From assembly GCA_003952965.2 (NCBI GenBank), contig CM025855.1:29602835-29666834 (forward strand): a stretch of 64,000 nt of DNA, written 5' to 3'. This document shows, one piece after another, positions 52,319 through 62,095 of the stretch (the first letter of the stretch is position 1; every line of letters begins with the position of its first letter). A program made the translations under genes and the position numbers. The stretch is from Morella rubra. Taxonomy: Eukaryota; Streptophyta; Magnoliopsida; Fagales; Myricaceae. The notes beneath the pieces were generated by a model. That model saw nothing but the letters and a program-made list of their open reading frames with translations. It was not told the origin of the DNA and did no database searches.

Positions 52319-54410
52319 CTAACCAACATAGAGACATTTTATAATAAGATTACCTGATTCTAACGCCTCATAGGCCTCAACTTCTTCCATTGACTCTCGA
52401 AGATCTAATTTAATTAGATCCTTCAACCAATTTTGAGAGCACACAATAGCCTCAACTGTGACTGGAGACAAAGAACTGCGGAAAGGATCAAGCACACGAC
52501 CCCCCGTGCTAAATGTTGACTCACTAGCAACTGTGAAAATAGGCATAGCCAGCACATCCCTTGCCACCCTAGCAAGTATGAGATATTTGGATTTATTATT
52601 CCCCCACCAAGCAAAAATATCAAAGGATGGGGTATTACGTGACTCACACCTATCTGTTAGATATGCATCAATTTCGGACTTCACATGGTCAACTTCATGA
52701 TCTTACCCATACATCTCAAAATAAGGGATGTCTACTATGTCACTAGAGTTAGAGGCATCATCCATAGTATAATCAAAACTAGCAGATGGAGGAGGCTCAA
52801 AACCCTATGTACAAATAATTAAAAGAAATAAATTAGAATCTACAAATAATATACAAATCAAATAAATTCAAATAATTAAAAGAAATACATTAGAATCTAC
52901 AAATAATATACCTGTGGACGTGTCATGCTTGAATCTCCATAGACTATGTTATACTCATCAAACAAATCCTCTAACAAACACTTTGTAGATGATATCAAAG
53001 TACTTGCCAACTCCAGTGTATATATTTTCTTCAACCAATACTCTACCACACCCAATTTGCCTTTAGGATCAAGCACACTTGCAATGAATATCATCATGTT
53101 CAATTTCTCCACATTGCCCCAATACTTATCATACTTGGTCTTCATCTCTATTGCCATGTTGCGTACTACTACATTGTCATTCTTAGACATTCTAATCAAA
53201 TGTGACTGAATTTGACAAAGCTCAGGGAAGAAGATATTTGATGTGACATATAAAGAGCCAGAAAGTTTGACAGTAGCATCAAAGAAGACCTTAAAAAACA
53301 TAACAAAAATCCTTATCTTCTCTCAATCCGCCCTTGTGGGAGGTCCAAGTCCATCTCCCGCACTACATGCACGAATAAACCCAGAATCATCAGTCTCTAA
53401 TCTTAGAAAGGCTGCTTGAAACCTTTATGCAGTCTCCAACATGAGATATGTTGAATTTCATCTAGTTTGCACATCAAAAGATACTAATTTCTTTGTATCA
53501 ATCTTCATCTTCTCAGCACAAAGCTTAAACTTCTCCAACCTTGATGGAGAGAATCTCACATACCTCACTGCATTCCTTACTTTCACAATAGACTCATCAC
53601 AATCCTTTAACCCCTCACAAACAACAAGGTTAAGAATGTGCGCACAACATCTCATATGAAGATACTTGCCCTCTAATAAATTTTCCTTCAAAAACCTTCT
53701 TAGAAACCGAATAGCACCATCATTAAAAGAAGCATTGTCAACTGTAACGGAAAAAATTCTCTCAATACCCCAATCAAGTAAGCAAGCCTCCACATACTTC
53801 CCAATTGTTTCCCCCTTGTGATTAGGAACTTGACAGAAGTTTATAATCTTTTTGCGCAACTTCCAATCATTATCAACAAAGTGCGCTGTGAGAGTCATGT
53901 AATTTAAGTTCTGCATTGAGGTCCATGTGTCGGTAGCCAAACTAACTCTGCATGCACATGAATTAAAAGTCCCTTCACTTTCTCCTTCTCATCTTGATAA
54001 ATCTTTAAAACATCTCTTTGCACAGTTTGGCTAGAAGGTATTTGAAAACTAGGTACAAGTGACTTAACAAAGGCCTTAAAACCTTGACCGTCCACTACCT
54101 TAAATGGCATCTCATCAATAATACACATATCTGCAAGCTTTTGCCTTGAAACCGCTGCATTATACTTATGGACTATCAAACTAGGCCCAACATTTTCACT
54201 CTCTCCTTTAGTGGCTGCATTACCAGTCAAATGTGTTTGATATTTATCCATTGGACCTTTTATCCTATTCATAGGATTTTTCTCACACTTCAATACATGA
54301 TTTTTAAGGGTTGAGGTACCAATTTTGTTACTGTCACAAGGATACTCCTTCCGACAATAGTTACAAAAGCACATAAGGTATGAGGAATCATAATTTGTCT
54401 TCTTTGTCAT
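52319..54410 (-). pseudogene. Ac/hAT transposase with BED zinc finger, frameshifted
   Basis: In transcription order: a BED-type zinc finger (CNYCRKEYPCDSNKIGTSTL then NHVLKC, 54410-54270), a hAT core starting RVSLATDTWTSMQNLNYMTL (about 53950-53890) with VTVDNASFNDGAI and HMRCCAHILNLVV, a DUF4413-like block (53301-52900: MKTKYDKYWGNVEKLNMMIF, ASVLDPKGKLGVVEYW), and the C-terminal dimerisation domain (52680-52340: DIFAWWGNNKSKYLILARVA, RDVLAMPIFTVASESTFSTG, GGRVLDPFRSSLSP). A frameshift at about 53945, a break near 53460-53300 and an interruption near 52700-52890 inactivate it. When intact it cut and pasted hAT elements in the nucleus. Confidence 0.88.
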
Positions 54411-55432
54411 GTGTTCCCATACATGGATGCTTTACGTTTGGGAGGCGGACAACTTTAGTTGGTGGGGGTAGGAGTAGAACTAGGGACATCTTGGCCAGAC
54501 TCTAAATCAATTACAGAGACATAGACGGTGCTCCCTGACCCTCTATGTTGGTTCAGATTGATTATCCATCTAGCAAAGGTGAACAAACAATTACATAATA
54601 GTCAATATTATGTCTAATCAATAGGAACAGTCCCTATTTGCACAACAACATGAAACAAGAATGAATATACATGCTTCTCAAGAATGAATAAACCTAATAA
54701 ACAGCCCCATATTTAATTTTCTTTAAGATATCAGAAAGTAACCATACCACACAATTTCAAGGTCATAGTATTTTCTAAGTTTCTATTTATTCTCTATTAT
54801 CCATCTATAGAAGATGTCACTTCATTTAACATGGACTTCCATTTAAGTAATAAATATGATCAAAGAGATCATATGTTAAATTTGCAATTATACGAGCTAA
54901 AGTTGACAAGAATATTTATCCAAGTAAAACCTAACAAGGTGTTACAAATATTTGTACCAGCCCCACAAATCAAAAGGCCATGTGACATCAAGTGCAAACC
55001 CTATTAATCGTGAGCTCTAATTGACCAAAAACAAAAGAATTTCTATACGTTTTTTGTACTACTCTCTATTGATCATAATTACCAACAACTTAAAGTTTAC
55101 ACTAACCTAAACTTAATTAAACAGATAGAAAAAAATAATTAGATTTTGTTATTTTCAATTATATTATCTAATAGATTTTGAAGATGTACATATATTTTAG
55201 AACAATTACTATAATTCTGATGCTAGTAATACAACCTATAAATGTGATTGTTTTCTCCTCTGCATTATCTGAGTGATCTAGTTATTCTACACCCACTACC
55301 GTAGATCTAACTCTGATCAAGTATGCATCGCAAGCCTAAAATCATTGAAGCGTGAGTTCATTGGCTTGACAGCAAATTCTTAAAGACTAATCCAAAAAAA
55401 AACCTCTCCAACCAAAAGAGATGAAGCCAACG

Positions 55433-55454
55433 CCCCCCCCCCCCCTCCCCCCCC
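55433..55454. repeat. Poly-C tract
   Basis: Twenty-two bases of C with one T. Confidence 0.9.
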
Positions 55455-55867
55455 AATGGTGACATACAATCCTAAGCAAAATAATTGAACTAAATAATAG
55501 CAGTAAGTCCACTTTAATTTCTTTCAAAAGATTGAGTAATATATCTACAAAAAAAAAATATAGATTAAGTGGGTTATGCATAAAACTATTTCATCTAACA
55601 AATACTCTCCCTTGGCATACAAGAAAACAAATGTGTAGAAGAATATGTTAGAACTAAGAACTAAGAATAATAACAATTCACAAGCCTAGAGAGAGAGATA
55701 CACAGCAAGGGAGAAAGAGATGTTGTGCGTGAGCCGTGAGGGAGGGGGTGCAGCGTCAAGGAGGGGCTCACAGTGTGAGGGAGAGGCTCAGGGGGCTGTG
55801 CGTGAGGTTAGGGATTTTTTTGAAAAGGGAAAGGTGAGTGGACTGAAGGTGAGAATTTTTTTTATTT

Positions 55868-55890
55868 GGGGGGGGGGGGGGGGGGGGGGG
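55868..55890. repeat. Poly-G tract
   Basis: About 23 consecutive G's, with G-rich sequence nearby (55735-55800). Confidence 0.9.
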
Positions 55891-56169
55891 CGGCAAAGGG
55901 TTCGTTTTTATTTATTTATTAAATAAAGACTAATTTGGAACGGGCAGAAGCAGTATACTCCGGTCCAGTACTAGTTTTCTTATGTATGAAACAGAGACTG
56001 GACCGGAGTGTACCGGTTTCACAGGACTAGCCATTCCGGGAGGTTATTTCCCTCCAGTTCGGCCAGAACAGGTCCGGTTCGGCCGGTCCAGCCAATTCCT
56101 TGGACACCCCTAGTAGATAGTGCCACTGTAACGTTAATAAGGTTATTTTATAATTTAATTGTTTCAGAA

Positions 56170-57610
56170 TGTTAGCTCAAGGTTATTTTGCAAAACAATC
56201 TATTTTTATTTTGATGATAACAAATATTCTAAGTTTTGAAGACTTTTAGATTTTATATTGTCAATCCACTTTTCTAAAAGATATATTTCAAAAGATCGTG
56301 TTTTTCTATCTAAAATATTTCTAAGTAGACTTGAACACCATTACACAAGTTGATAAGATCAATTTTTCATATTGTAGGTGTTTAAAGAAATGTTGAAATG
56401 GATTGGACACTTTTAAGAGCTAAATTTTCTCTTCATCAAAGTGTCGACATATTACAAGTGTCGACACATTGCACTGCACCCGAGACAACTTTCAAGTTTT
56501 AATGTGTTCACATTAAAACTAGTGTCGACACATTGCACTGTCTCCGAGAGCAAAATTCCAGACCAATTTTTGAAGTGTCAACACATGCTGACCATGTGTT
56601 GACACATACCACGATTTTGCAGAAATTCTAGAACGACGTCAAAACATTCAAAATGTTCCAAAATGACTTGGGTACCCCTTCCAACGGTACAATAAAGCTA
56701 CTTGAAGACCGTTGAAGTCCTAGGGGCTATAAATAGAATGAGATAGAGAGAGAAAGAGAAGATTGCATCATCTAGAGAGAGAAAGCCAAATCCAAAGAAA
56801 TCCTCTGCTGAATCCTTCAAGACAAAGCTTTCATTGTTGAATCTTGTTCTCTTGCTCATCATTGACGACCTAGCCTTCAAAAAGAGAGAAATTTCTTGAA
56901 GAAGAGAAAACACTTGCAAATATTCTTGCCCTAACTTCTAGAGAGAGAAAGTGCTTTGAAGAAGAGGGAAAAGCATCTACCAAGAAAGCTTGTGCTCCCA
57001 CCTGCCAAACTTTCTTTGAGAATCTTGTCTTCTTGCACTCTATTGAGCTTTTCACTTGCTGATTTGGCTTAGAGAGCCATTCCACACGTTTTGAGCTTTT
57101 ATTGCTTATTTGGCTTAGAGAGCCATTCATTGTATTCTTTGTACCCATCTTTAAAACACTTGAGTGTTGGGTAAACACTTGTCCTACTTGTGAGAGTAGA
57201 AGAAATCCCTTGGTTTTGGGATTTGTGAGAGAGTTGAAGCGTGAGCTCGAAAAACGCTTTGTAAAGGTTCCTTAGCACCGGGAAAGCTAAGGTGTATTTG
57301 CTATTTGGAGAATAGTGAAGGAAGCCCAAGGAAGTCAATAGCCTTGGGGGTGGACGTAGGCAAGTGTTGGCCGAACCACCTAAAATTACGGTGTCGTCTC
57401 TCTAACTCTATCTCTCTTATTTTCACATATTCATATTTGTGGAGATTTATGCTTTATCATTTATTGCTTATATTTGCTAGCATTAAACTCATTCAGATCT
57501 GCATTTTATTTGTTAAAAGGGGTATTTTTCAGATCTAGTTTATCGAAAAAGGATAACTTTTTTATAAACCCTAGTTCACCCCTCCTCTTGGGTTGTTATT
57601 TAGACTCACA
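56170..57610 (+). mobile_element. Solo LTR, 1441 bp (Copia, probably SIRE-like)
   Basis: It starts TGTTAGCTC and ends TTAGACTCACA, so it has TG...CA ends, flanked by a perfect 5-bp duplication CAGAA (56165-56169 and 57611-57615). Removing it restores the ...aatttaattgtttCAGAActtcattagcaa... continuity seen in the neighbouring repeats of the host element. It contains TTTTGATGATAACAAA near 56205 and cacccctcctcttgggttg near its end, features I associate with SIRE-type Copia LTRs, and a TATAAATA box at 56728-56735. No internal retrotransposon sequence is next to it. The superfamily is inference; the solo LTR structure is well supported. Confidence 0.8.
56728..56735 (+). promoter_or_regulatory. 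TATA box in solo LTR
   Basis: TATAAATA in the position expected for the LTR promoter, followed by GA-rich sequence. Confidence 0.55.
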
Positions 57611-58060
57611 CAGAACTTCATTAGCAATAAAGTAGCTGAGTGTACTGTTAAAAAAATTACATTAGAATTTAATTGTTTGGGAACTTAATTAGCAACAGAG
57701 TAACTGTGGTAGTTGGGATTCTAGGTTTTAAGAGTAAATAATTTATTGTGAATGATTTAATAAGAAAAATTTATTTTGAATGATGCAATAAGTGACTTTG
57801 ATAATGCTAGTATCTAAGATTTGTTATTTACTTCTAATTTTTAAATATTCCTATTTTATAGACCTTTAATTAAGTTTTATCTGAAAAATTTTAAACTTTT
57901 TTTTTTCTTCTCCTTAATTTTAATTTTGCTATAATATAGTACCTTCATAATTTAAAATTTTTAATTTTACTATATAATATATGACTTTTATAATAGGAGG
58001 TCTTCCTAATTAAGAGACATTAGACAATAACCTCACTTGCCTACCCCTTTCAGCCGCCCC

Positions 58061-58331
58061 AAACATGCGTTCTCCATGGATGTGTGTGTCAGTTGCGCCG
58101 CGTTGTGGTGGAGAGGGTCCACGATAAATAGTTATCAAGTAGTAAGCATTGCCGGTGGCTGTAATCTTTTGGGGTCATTTTTTTTGTCTTCAAACTCTTT
58201 ATCTGAGCTTCTAAGGCAACAATCTAATATATCAAGTTTTCAACGTGACGCAATAGTTTGACTTCTACGTTTTCCTCTTCCTGAAGAAGTGAGGTTCAAA
58301 AGTCAACTCAACGGTCTTTGTACACCACCCG
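58061..58331. other. Unassigned stretch right of hAT-like element
   Basis: An open frame at 58037-58261 starts inside the transposon end and has no recognisable content. Confidence 0.3.
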
Positions 58332-58346
58332 ACAATTTAACAAATT

Positions 58347-58585
58347 GCTCCTTGTAGTACTAGCTCGATGGTTTGGGGGTTGCCTCCATGCACCTGACGT
58401 ATTAAGTTCGAATCACGTAAAAGTGAATTGATGCTCTTGATTCTGGGCGAGTCCCAAACTAACTGCACACAACTGTGAAACCGGCTTCGTGCGCACAACC
58501 CAGAGGGAGACTACCCTACAAGGAAACGTCTAGTCTGGAAAGGTAGCCCTCCTTGTGGTTTATGCATTTTTTTTTCTTTCTTTCA
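58347..58585 (+). mobile_element. tRNA-derived SINE, ~239 bp
   Basis: An internal pol III promoter is visible: A-box-like TAGCTCGATGGTTTGG at 58361 and B box AGTTCGAATCA at about 58405-58415. The element ends in a T-rich tail (catttttttttctttcttt). It is flanked by a perfect 15-bp target duplication ACAATTTAACAAATT (58332-58346 and 58586-58600). Confidence 0.85.
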
Positions 58586-58600
58586 ACAATTTAACAAATT

Positions 58601-59057
58601 ATCAGAGAGTCAGAATTGAGAACTTACAAAATCTCAGATAAACAATCAATACAGTGGTACGTAATTACTTCTGTTCCCTTCAGATTCAACAAGTTTCTAT
58701 CTTACCAATCAGTGCATCTGTTTACAGTCAGGTCCACCCTGGCCTTCCGTGAACATGGAAAACCAATAACGTTCAAGGACCTCAATACAATGATGACCAC
58801 TCCTCTCTATATAAATAACTATAACAAATATAATCACACAAATGGGAAAAGATGAATCTCTTAAACCTTAGACGCACCGAAACCCACGATCACGTTTCCA
58901 TGGAACTCCAACAGTACGGTGTCTGCCTTAAATTCAAAGAGTTCCCTATATCTTTGATTCTTTACACCAGGAACTTCAAGCTTCGATTAGAGGACTTCAA
59001 GTAGTCTATATATGAGTGCCCTGTCTCAGTAAAAATTCCAACTCAATAATCACCTTT
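58601..59057. other. 3' flank of ALIS gene
   Basis: No coding region recognised. On the minus strand it should hold the ALIS 3' UTR. Confidence 0.4.
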
Positions 59058-62000
59058 TCAACTAGAAATGCTTTTCTTGTTCCAAGATAAATAAGCTGTT
59101 TCCCCATAAGGTCTGCAAAAATAATGCAGCAGATACAGACCATATTAAGCTTTCTGTCAGACTGACAAGATCGACAACCAGAGATTGATCAAACTTGAAA
59201 GATAACTATTTTTCATTCCCATTTATCATAGCTAGTTAGTGACAGAACTATAAACTATATATACCATAAGTTTTATGCATTGCATGCAATAGCGCTCCAA
59301 CCGAGAATACAATCTTTTATAAGAAAAACCTTGGCAATAATGGCACTTGTAACAATGATAAAGGTGAGTGCAGTTTAATTTCTTCAACAAACCCAATATG
59401 GGGAATCTAATAGTGGAACCATAAATGTGAACGAAACCAAAATCTTCCAAACTCATTATGCTGAGTACTTCAATAAAATATAAGAAGCAAATATTTGGGA
59501 GATGAAAACTGACAGCATGTTAGCTCGTTAGATATCTTGTTGAATAAGTGAGGAGAGAGGGAGAGGGAGAGAGAAAAAAAATATTTGAATGCCTTGAATG
59601 CAGGGATTAACCGAGTATGGTCAGCATTGATAGGGCAAATATGATAAGGTGACATTACTGCATTCTTGCGAGTATGAACACAAACGTTTTAACAAGCAGT
59701 TATCAACTAACGCCAAGAGGGATGAGCACACTAAAATTGACAACAGAACATGTAATTCTCAGATCACAACTTTGACAAATTTGATTTTCAGCACAAAAAA
59801 TAAATTATGTACACAATATAAAACATGTAGAACTCAGAATCGCCCCATTTATAGTTTCCCGCTGACAATGAAAGAATTGTCAACTTGTTAGAAGACTTGA
59901 GCTCCACGTGTTAAACCATAAGGCGTTAATGTTCAGGATGGTACCAGAGGATGAGTGTGCAGAGAAAGCAAGAACTTACCATGGGTACCAACAAATTACC
60001 TTGGATTTTTCAGATGAAGCAATACAAAAACAATGCTGACAAATATACATGAAGAACCAACAAAAATATAGGCAACCCCAAGGAAGTCATTCTTTCCTCC
60101 CAGCCAGCTTGATGTTGAAAGTACAAGCTTCTTCTTCCCACCAAAACTGTAAGTGTCATAGTTGTTCATTAGGTTGACTTCGATAACATCATCTGCATCC
60201 AAATCTTCTTCAATTCTACCATACAACTTCCGGAAGCTAGGGAGTGCAGCAGTGCGCATCCATACAATAAGGTCTTCTTGATCACTTAGCTATGTATTTT
60301 GTAGTACCCCACAGCCAAAAGAACAAGAACAAGACAAGGCCAAAATACATCATTAGAACGCACATTATATCAAAAAGAGCTATATGGAGAGATGTAGGGA
60401 CTAGACCCATCAAGCAGATGACCTAGGACAGGCCATAACGTTCCTACATATCATGTGCATAGAAGTTTATGTCCGCTGATATGGGAGCAGAGCGCAATTC
60501 ATTCTCTAAAATCAGATGCTCAGTTTGTACATCCAATTCGACATTTGGTTAGAATATAAACCTTAAATAGAGGCACAACAATCAGTTCTGTCACACTATC
60601 AACATTAGTTCTAATTCTTTTCAGTATTCCACTGAGTAGCACTAGACAAAGTTATAAAGAATGATTTGATTTCATCCACTACCAACCCATTTCAACCAGT
60701 CCTGTCACCATGCAAGTTGTTTTTATGCAACAAAATGAATGGATAATCAATTTTGCAATGTGTTCAATGATGCATCCTGCTATTTTATGAATCAGTAAAC
60801 CACTAAAACCCTGTTTGGATGCGAAAAAAATTTTGTTTTAATTTTTTCACGATCACTTTTTCACAAACTCCCATACTTTTTTACTAACTCCAACAGCTTT
60901 ATACAAGCTTCAGTACCTTTTTACTAATTCCAATAACTTTTTTACTAATACCAAGAGAATCTGCACTATCTCCAACAAAAAAAATTTTGCCCATCCAAGC
61001 GCAGGCTAAATGTGGAATGCATGCTTTGTAAGGCAGGCTGCATGTTAGACGAGGAAAAGACAAACATTACCATAGAACTACAAAGGAAGAAACTGTTGTC
61101 AGTGCTATCACTCACCGGAATACTTGGATCAAGCTTGCCACCGCCAATCAAGGTCCCATTTTGGAAATTGAAAGGATATACATGCTTCCCAAATTTGTGA
61201 TCCCGGTCACTCTTCCATGCTATGTTCTTTCTGTTAACATTCAACTCCGAAGTCCCGCGAGAAAAATTGTATGTATCATTAAACAAACTCCATGCTATCA
61301 ATCCACAAGGGACAATTGGGAGACCATTACTAGACTGTTCAGGTTTACAGGAACTAGTGTCATTGTACTCTAGTCCATACAAGAGCTGCTGGTCACTTCT
61401 ACTTTTGACATACCTGAGAAAATGTTGGGAGTTGGCACCAAGTGAAAGCACACAATTGAGATTACAACCAGTACAAAATAAAATCCCACAACTCTTCTAA
61501 AGAATGTTCAGCTTAAAAACCCTCAAATCTGACAACAAAGAAGTAATTGAATTTAGCCAAATTTAACCATAAAAGAGTTTGGGCATCATGTAAGTCATAG
61601 CAAAAATATAAAAGAATTCCCAACTTATTTTCCACCCAGCCAAGACTTCAGAATTATCAAGGCTCGTAAACATCTTTTATGGTAGTCTACCCTTTGAAGT
61701 GTAGTCAAAGAAATTCTATAATTTACATATCTAGAGCAGAAGGTAGATATCTCTAAAACTATTTACTTTTTTCCATATTTTCAATTGAGGCAATAAAGAC
61801 TAGAAACAAATAAAACCCACAACAGTTGCCTATAGGAAACTGTAGAACCATAACTTTATAATCAAGAAGCCCATAGATGACAGTCAGGAATGATATAGAA
61901 CCAAGTTGGATTTACACCAGTAACAACAGAAACAACTAAAAGGTAACAACAGAAAGAAGTGATCATAGATGTAGATGTGCTGTGCCCATTACCACATCAG

Positions 62001-62095
62001 AAATTGAAACTAAAGAACTCTCACCTTCGGTGATTTTGATAGTAGTTATCAAGCTGATAGTAGATGTAAATGGGAGCTTTCATACGCTTGTACAC
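59058..62095 (-). CDS. ALA-interacting subunit (ALIS), CDC50/LEM3 family, partial (5' exons off window)
   Basis: Exons in order of translation: 62095-62025, 61413-61116, 60289-60000, 59112-59058 (71, 298, 290 and 55 nt). Introns are GT-AG with matching phases and the stop is TGA; 237 residues are visible of the usual ~350. ALIS/CDC50 proteins are beta-subunits of P4-ATPase lipid flippases in the secretory pathway and plasma membrane, needed for ER exit and activity. Visible motifs: MKAPIYIYYQLDNYYQNHRR, YVKSRSDQQLLYG, the family core IVPCGLIAWSLFNDTY, several N-glycosylation sites, EDLIVWMRTAALPSFRKLYG, and one C-terminal membrane span (FLGVAYIFVGSSCIFVSIVF). The C-terminus ends PYGETAYLSWNKKSISS. 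The N-terminal cytosolic part and first span are not in the window; the next exon must lie more than 1.9 kb upstream, past position 64000. Confidence 0.92.
60808..61006. mobile_element. Tourist-like MITE in ALIS intron, ~199 bp
   Basis: The ends are ACCCTGTTTGGATGCG and, on the other strand, GCCTGCGCTTGGATGGG, both leading into A/T tracts. TAAA flanks both sides (60804-60807 and 61007-61010). It lies between the exons ending at 60289 and 61116. Confidence 0.55.

Larger units (their letters stand above)
51400..56112 (-). mobile_element. Ac-like hAT transposon, 4.7 kb, inactive
   Basis: The ends are TAAGGGTATCCAA and, on the other strand, TAGGGGTGTCCAA, typical hAT termini. The flanking 8-mers GTAGACAA (51392-51399) and GTAGATAG (56113-56120) match at 6 of 8 positions, fitting an old 8-bp target duplication. 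Subterminal ends are rich in CCGGTCC/GGCCGG words, as in plant hATs that bind transposase there. The minus strand carries a broken transposase gene (52319-54410). Long poly-C and poly-G tracts lie in the 5' part (55433-55454, 55868-55890). Confidence 0.85.
50505..58060 (-). mobile_element. hAT-like element copy 2, interrupted by two later insertions
   Basis: The outer ends are GGAGCGGCTCAA (50505) and, on the other strand, GGGGCGGCTGAA (58060). The left part (50505-51391) matches copy 1 closely and keeps minus-strand fragments SNIDGLDLFSELEVIKIEIS and CFIAYRITYTKTSFSKLGIC of the zf-MYM1-like C-terminal region. The right part (57611-58060) matches the right half of copy 1. Between them lie an Ac-like hAT (51400-56112) and a solo LTR (56170-57610). 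A ~90-bp unit around gtgccactgta...attagcaataaagtagctg is repeated at least three times in the outer element. Confidence 0.65.
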
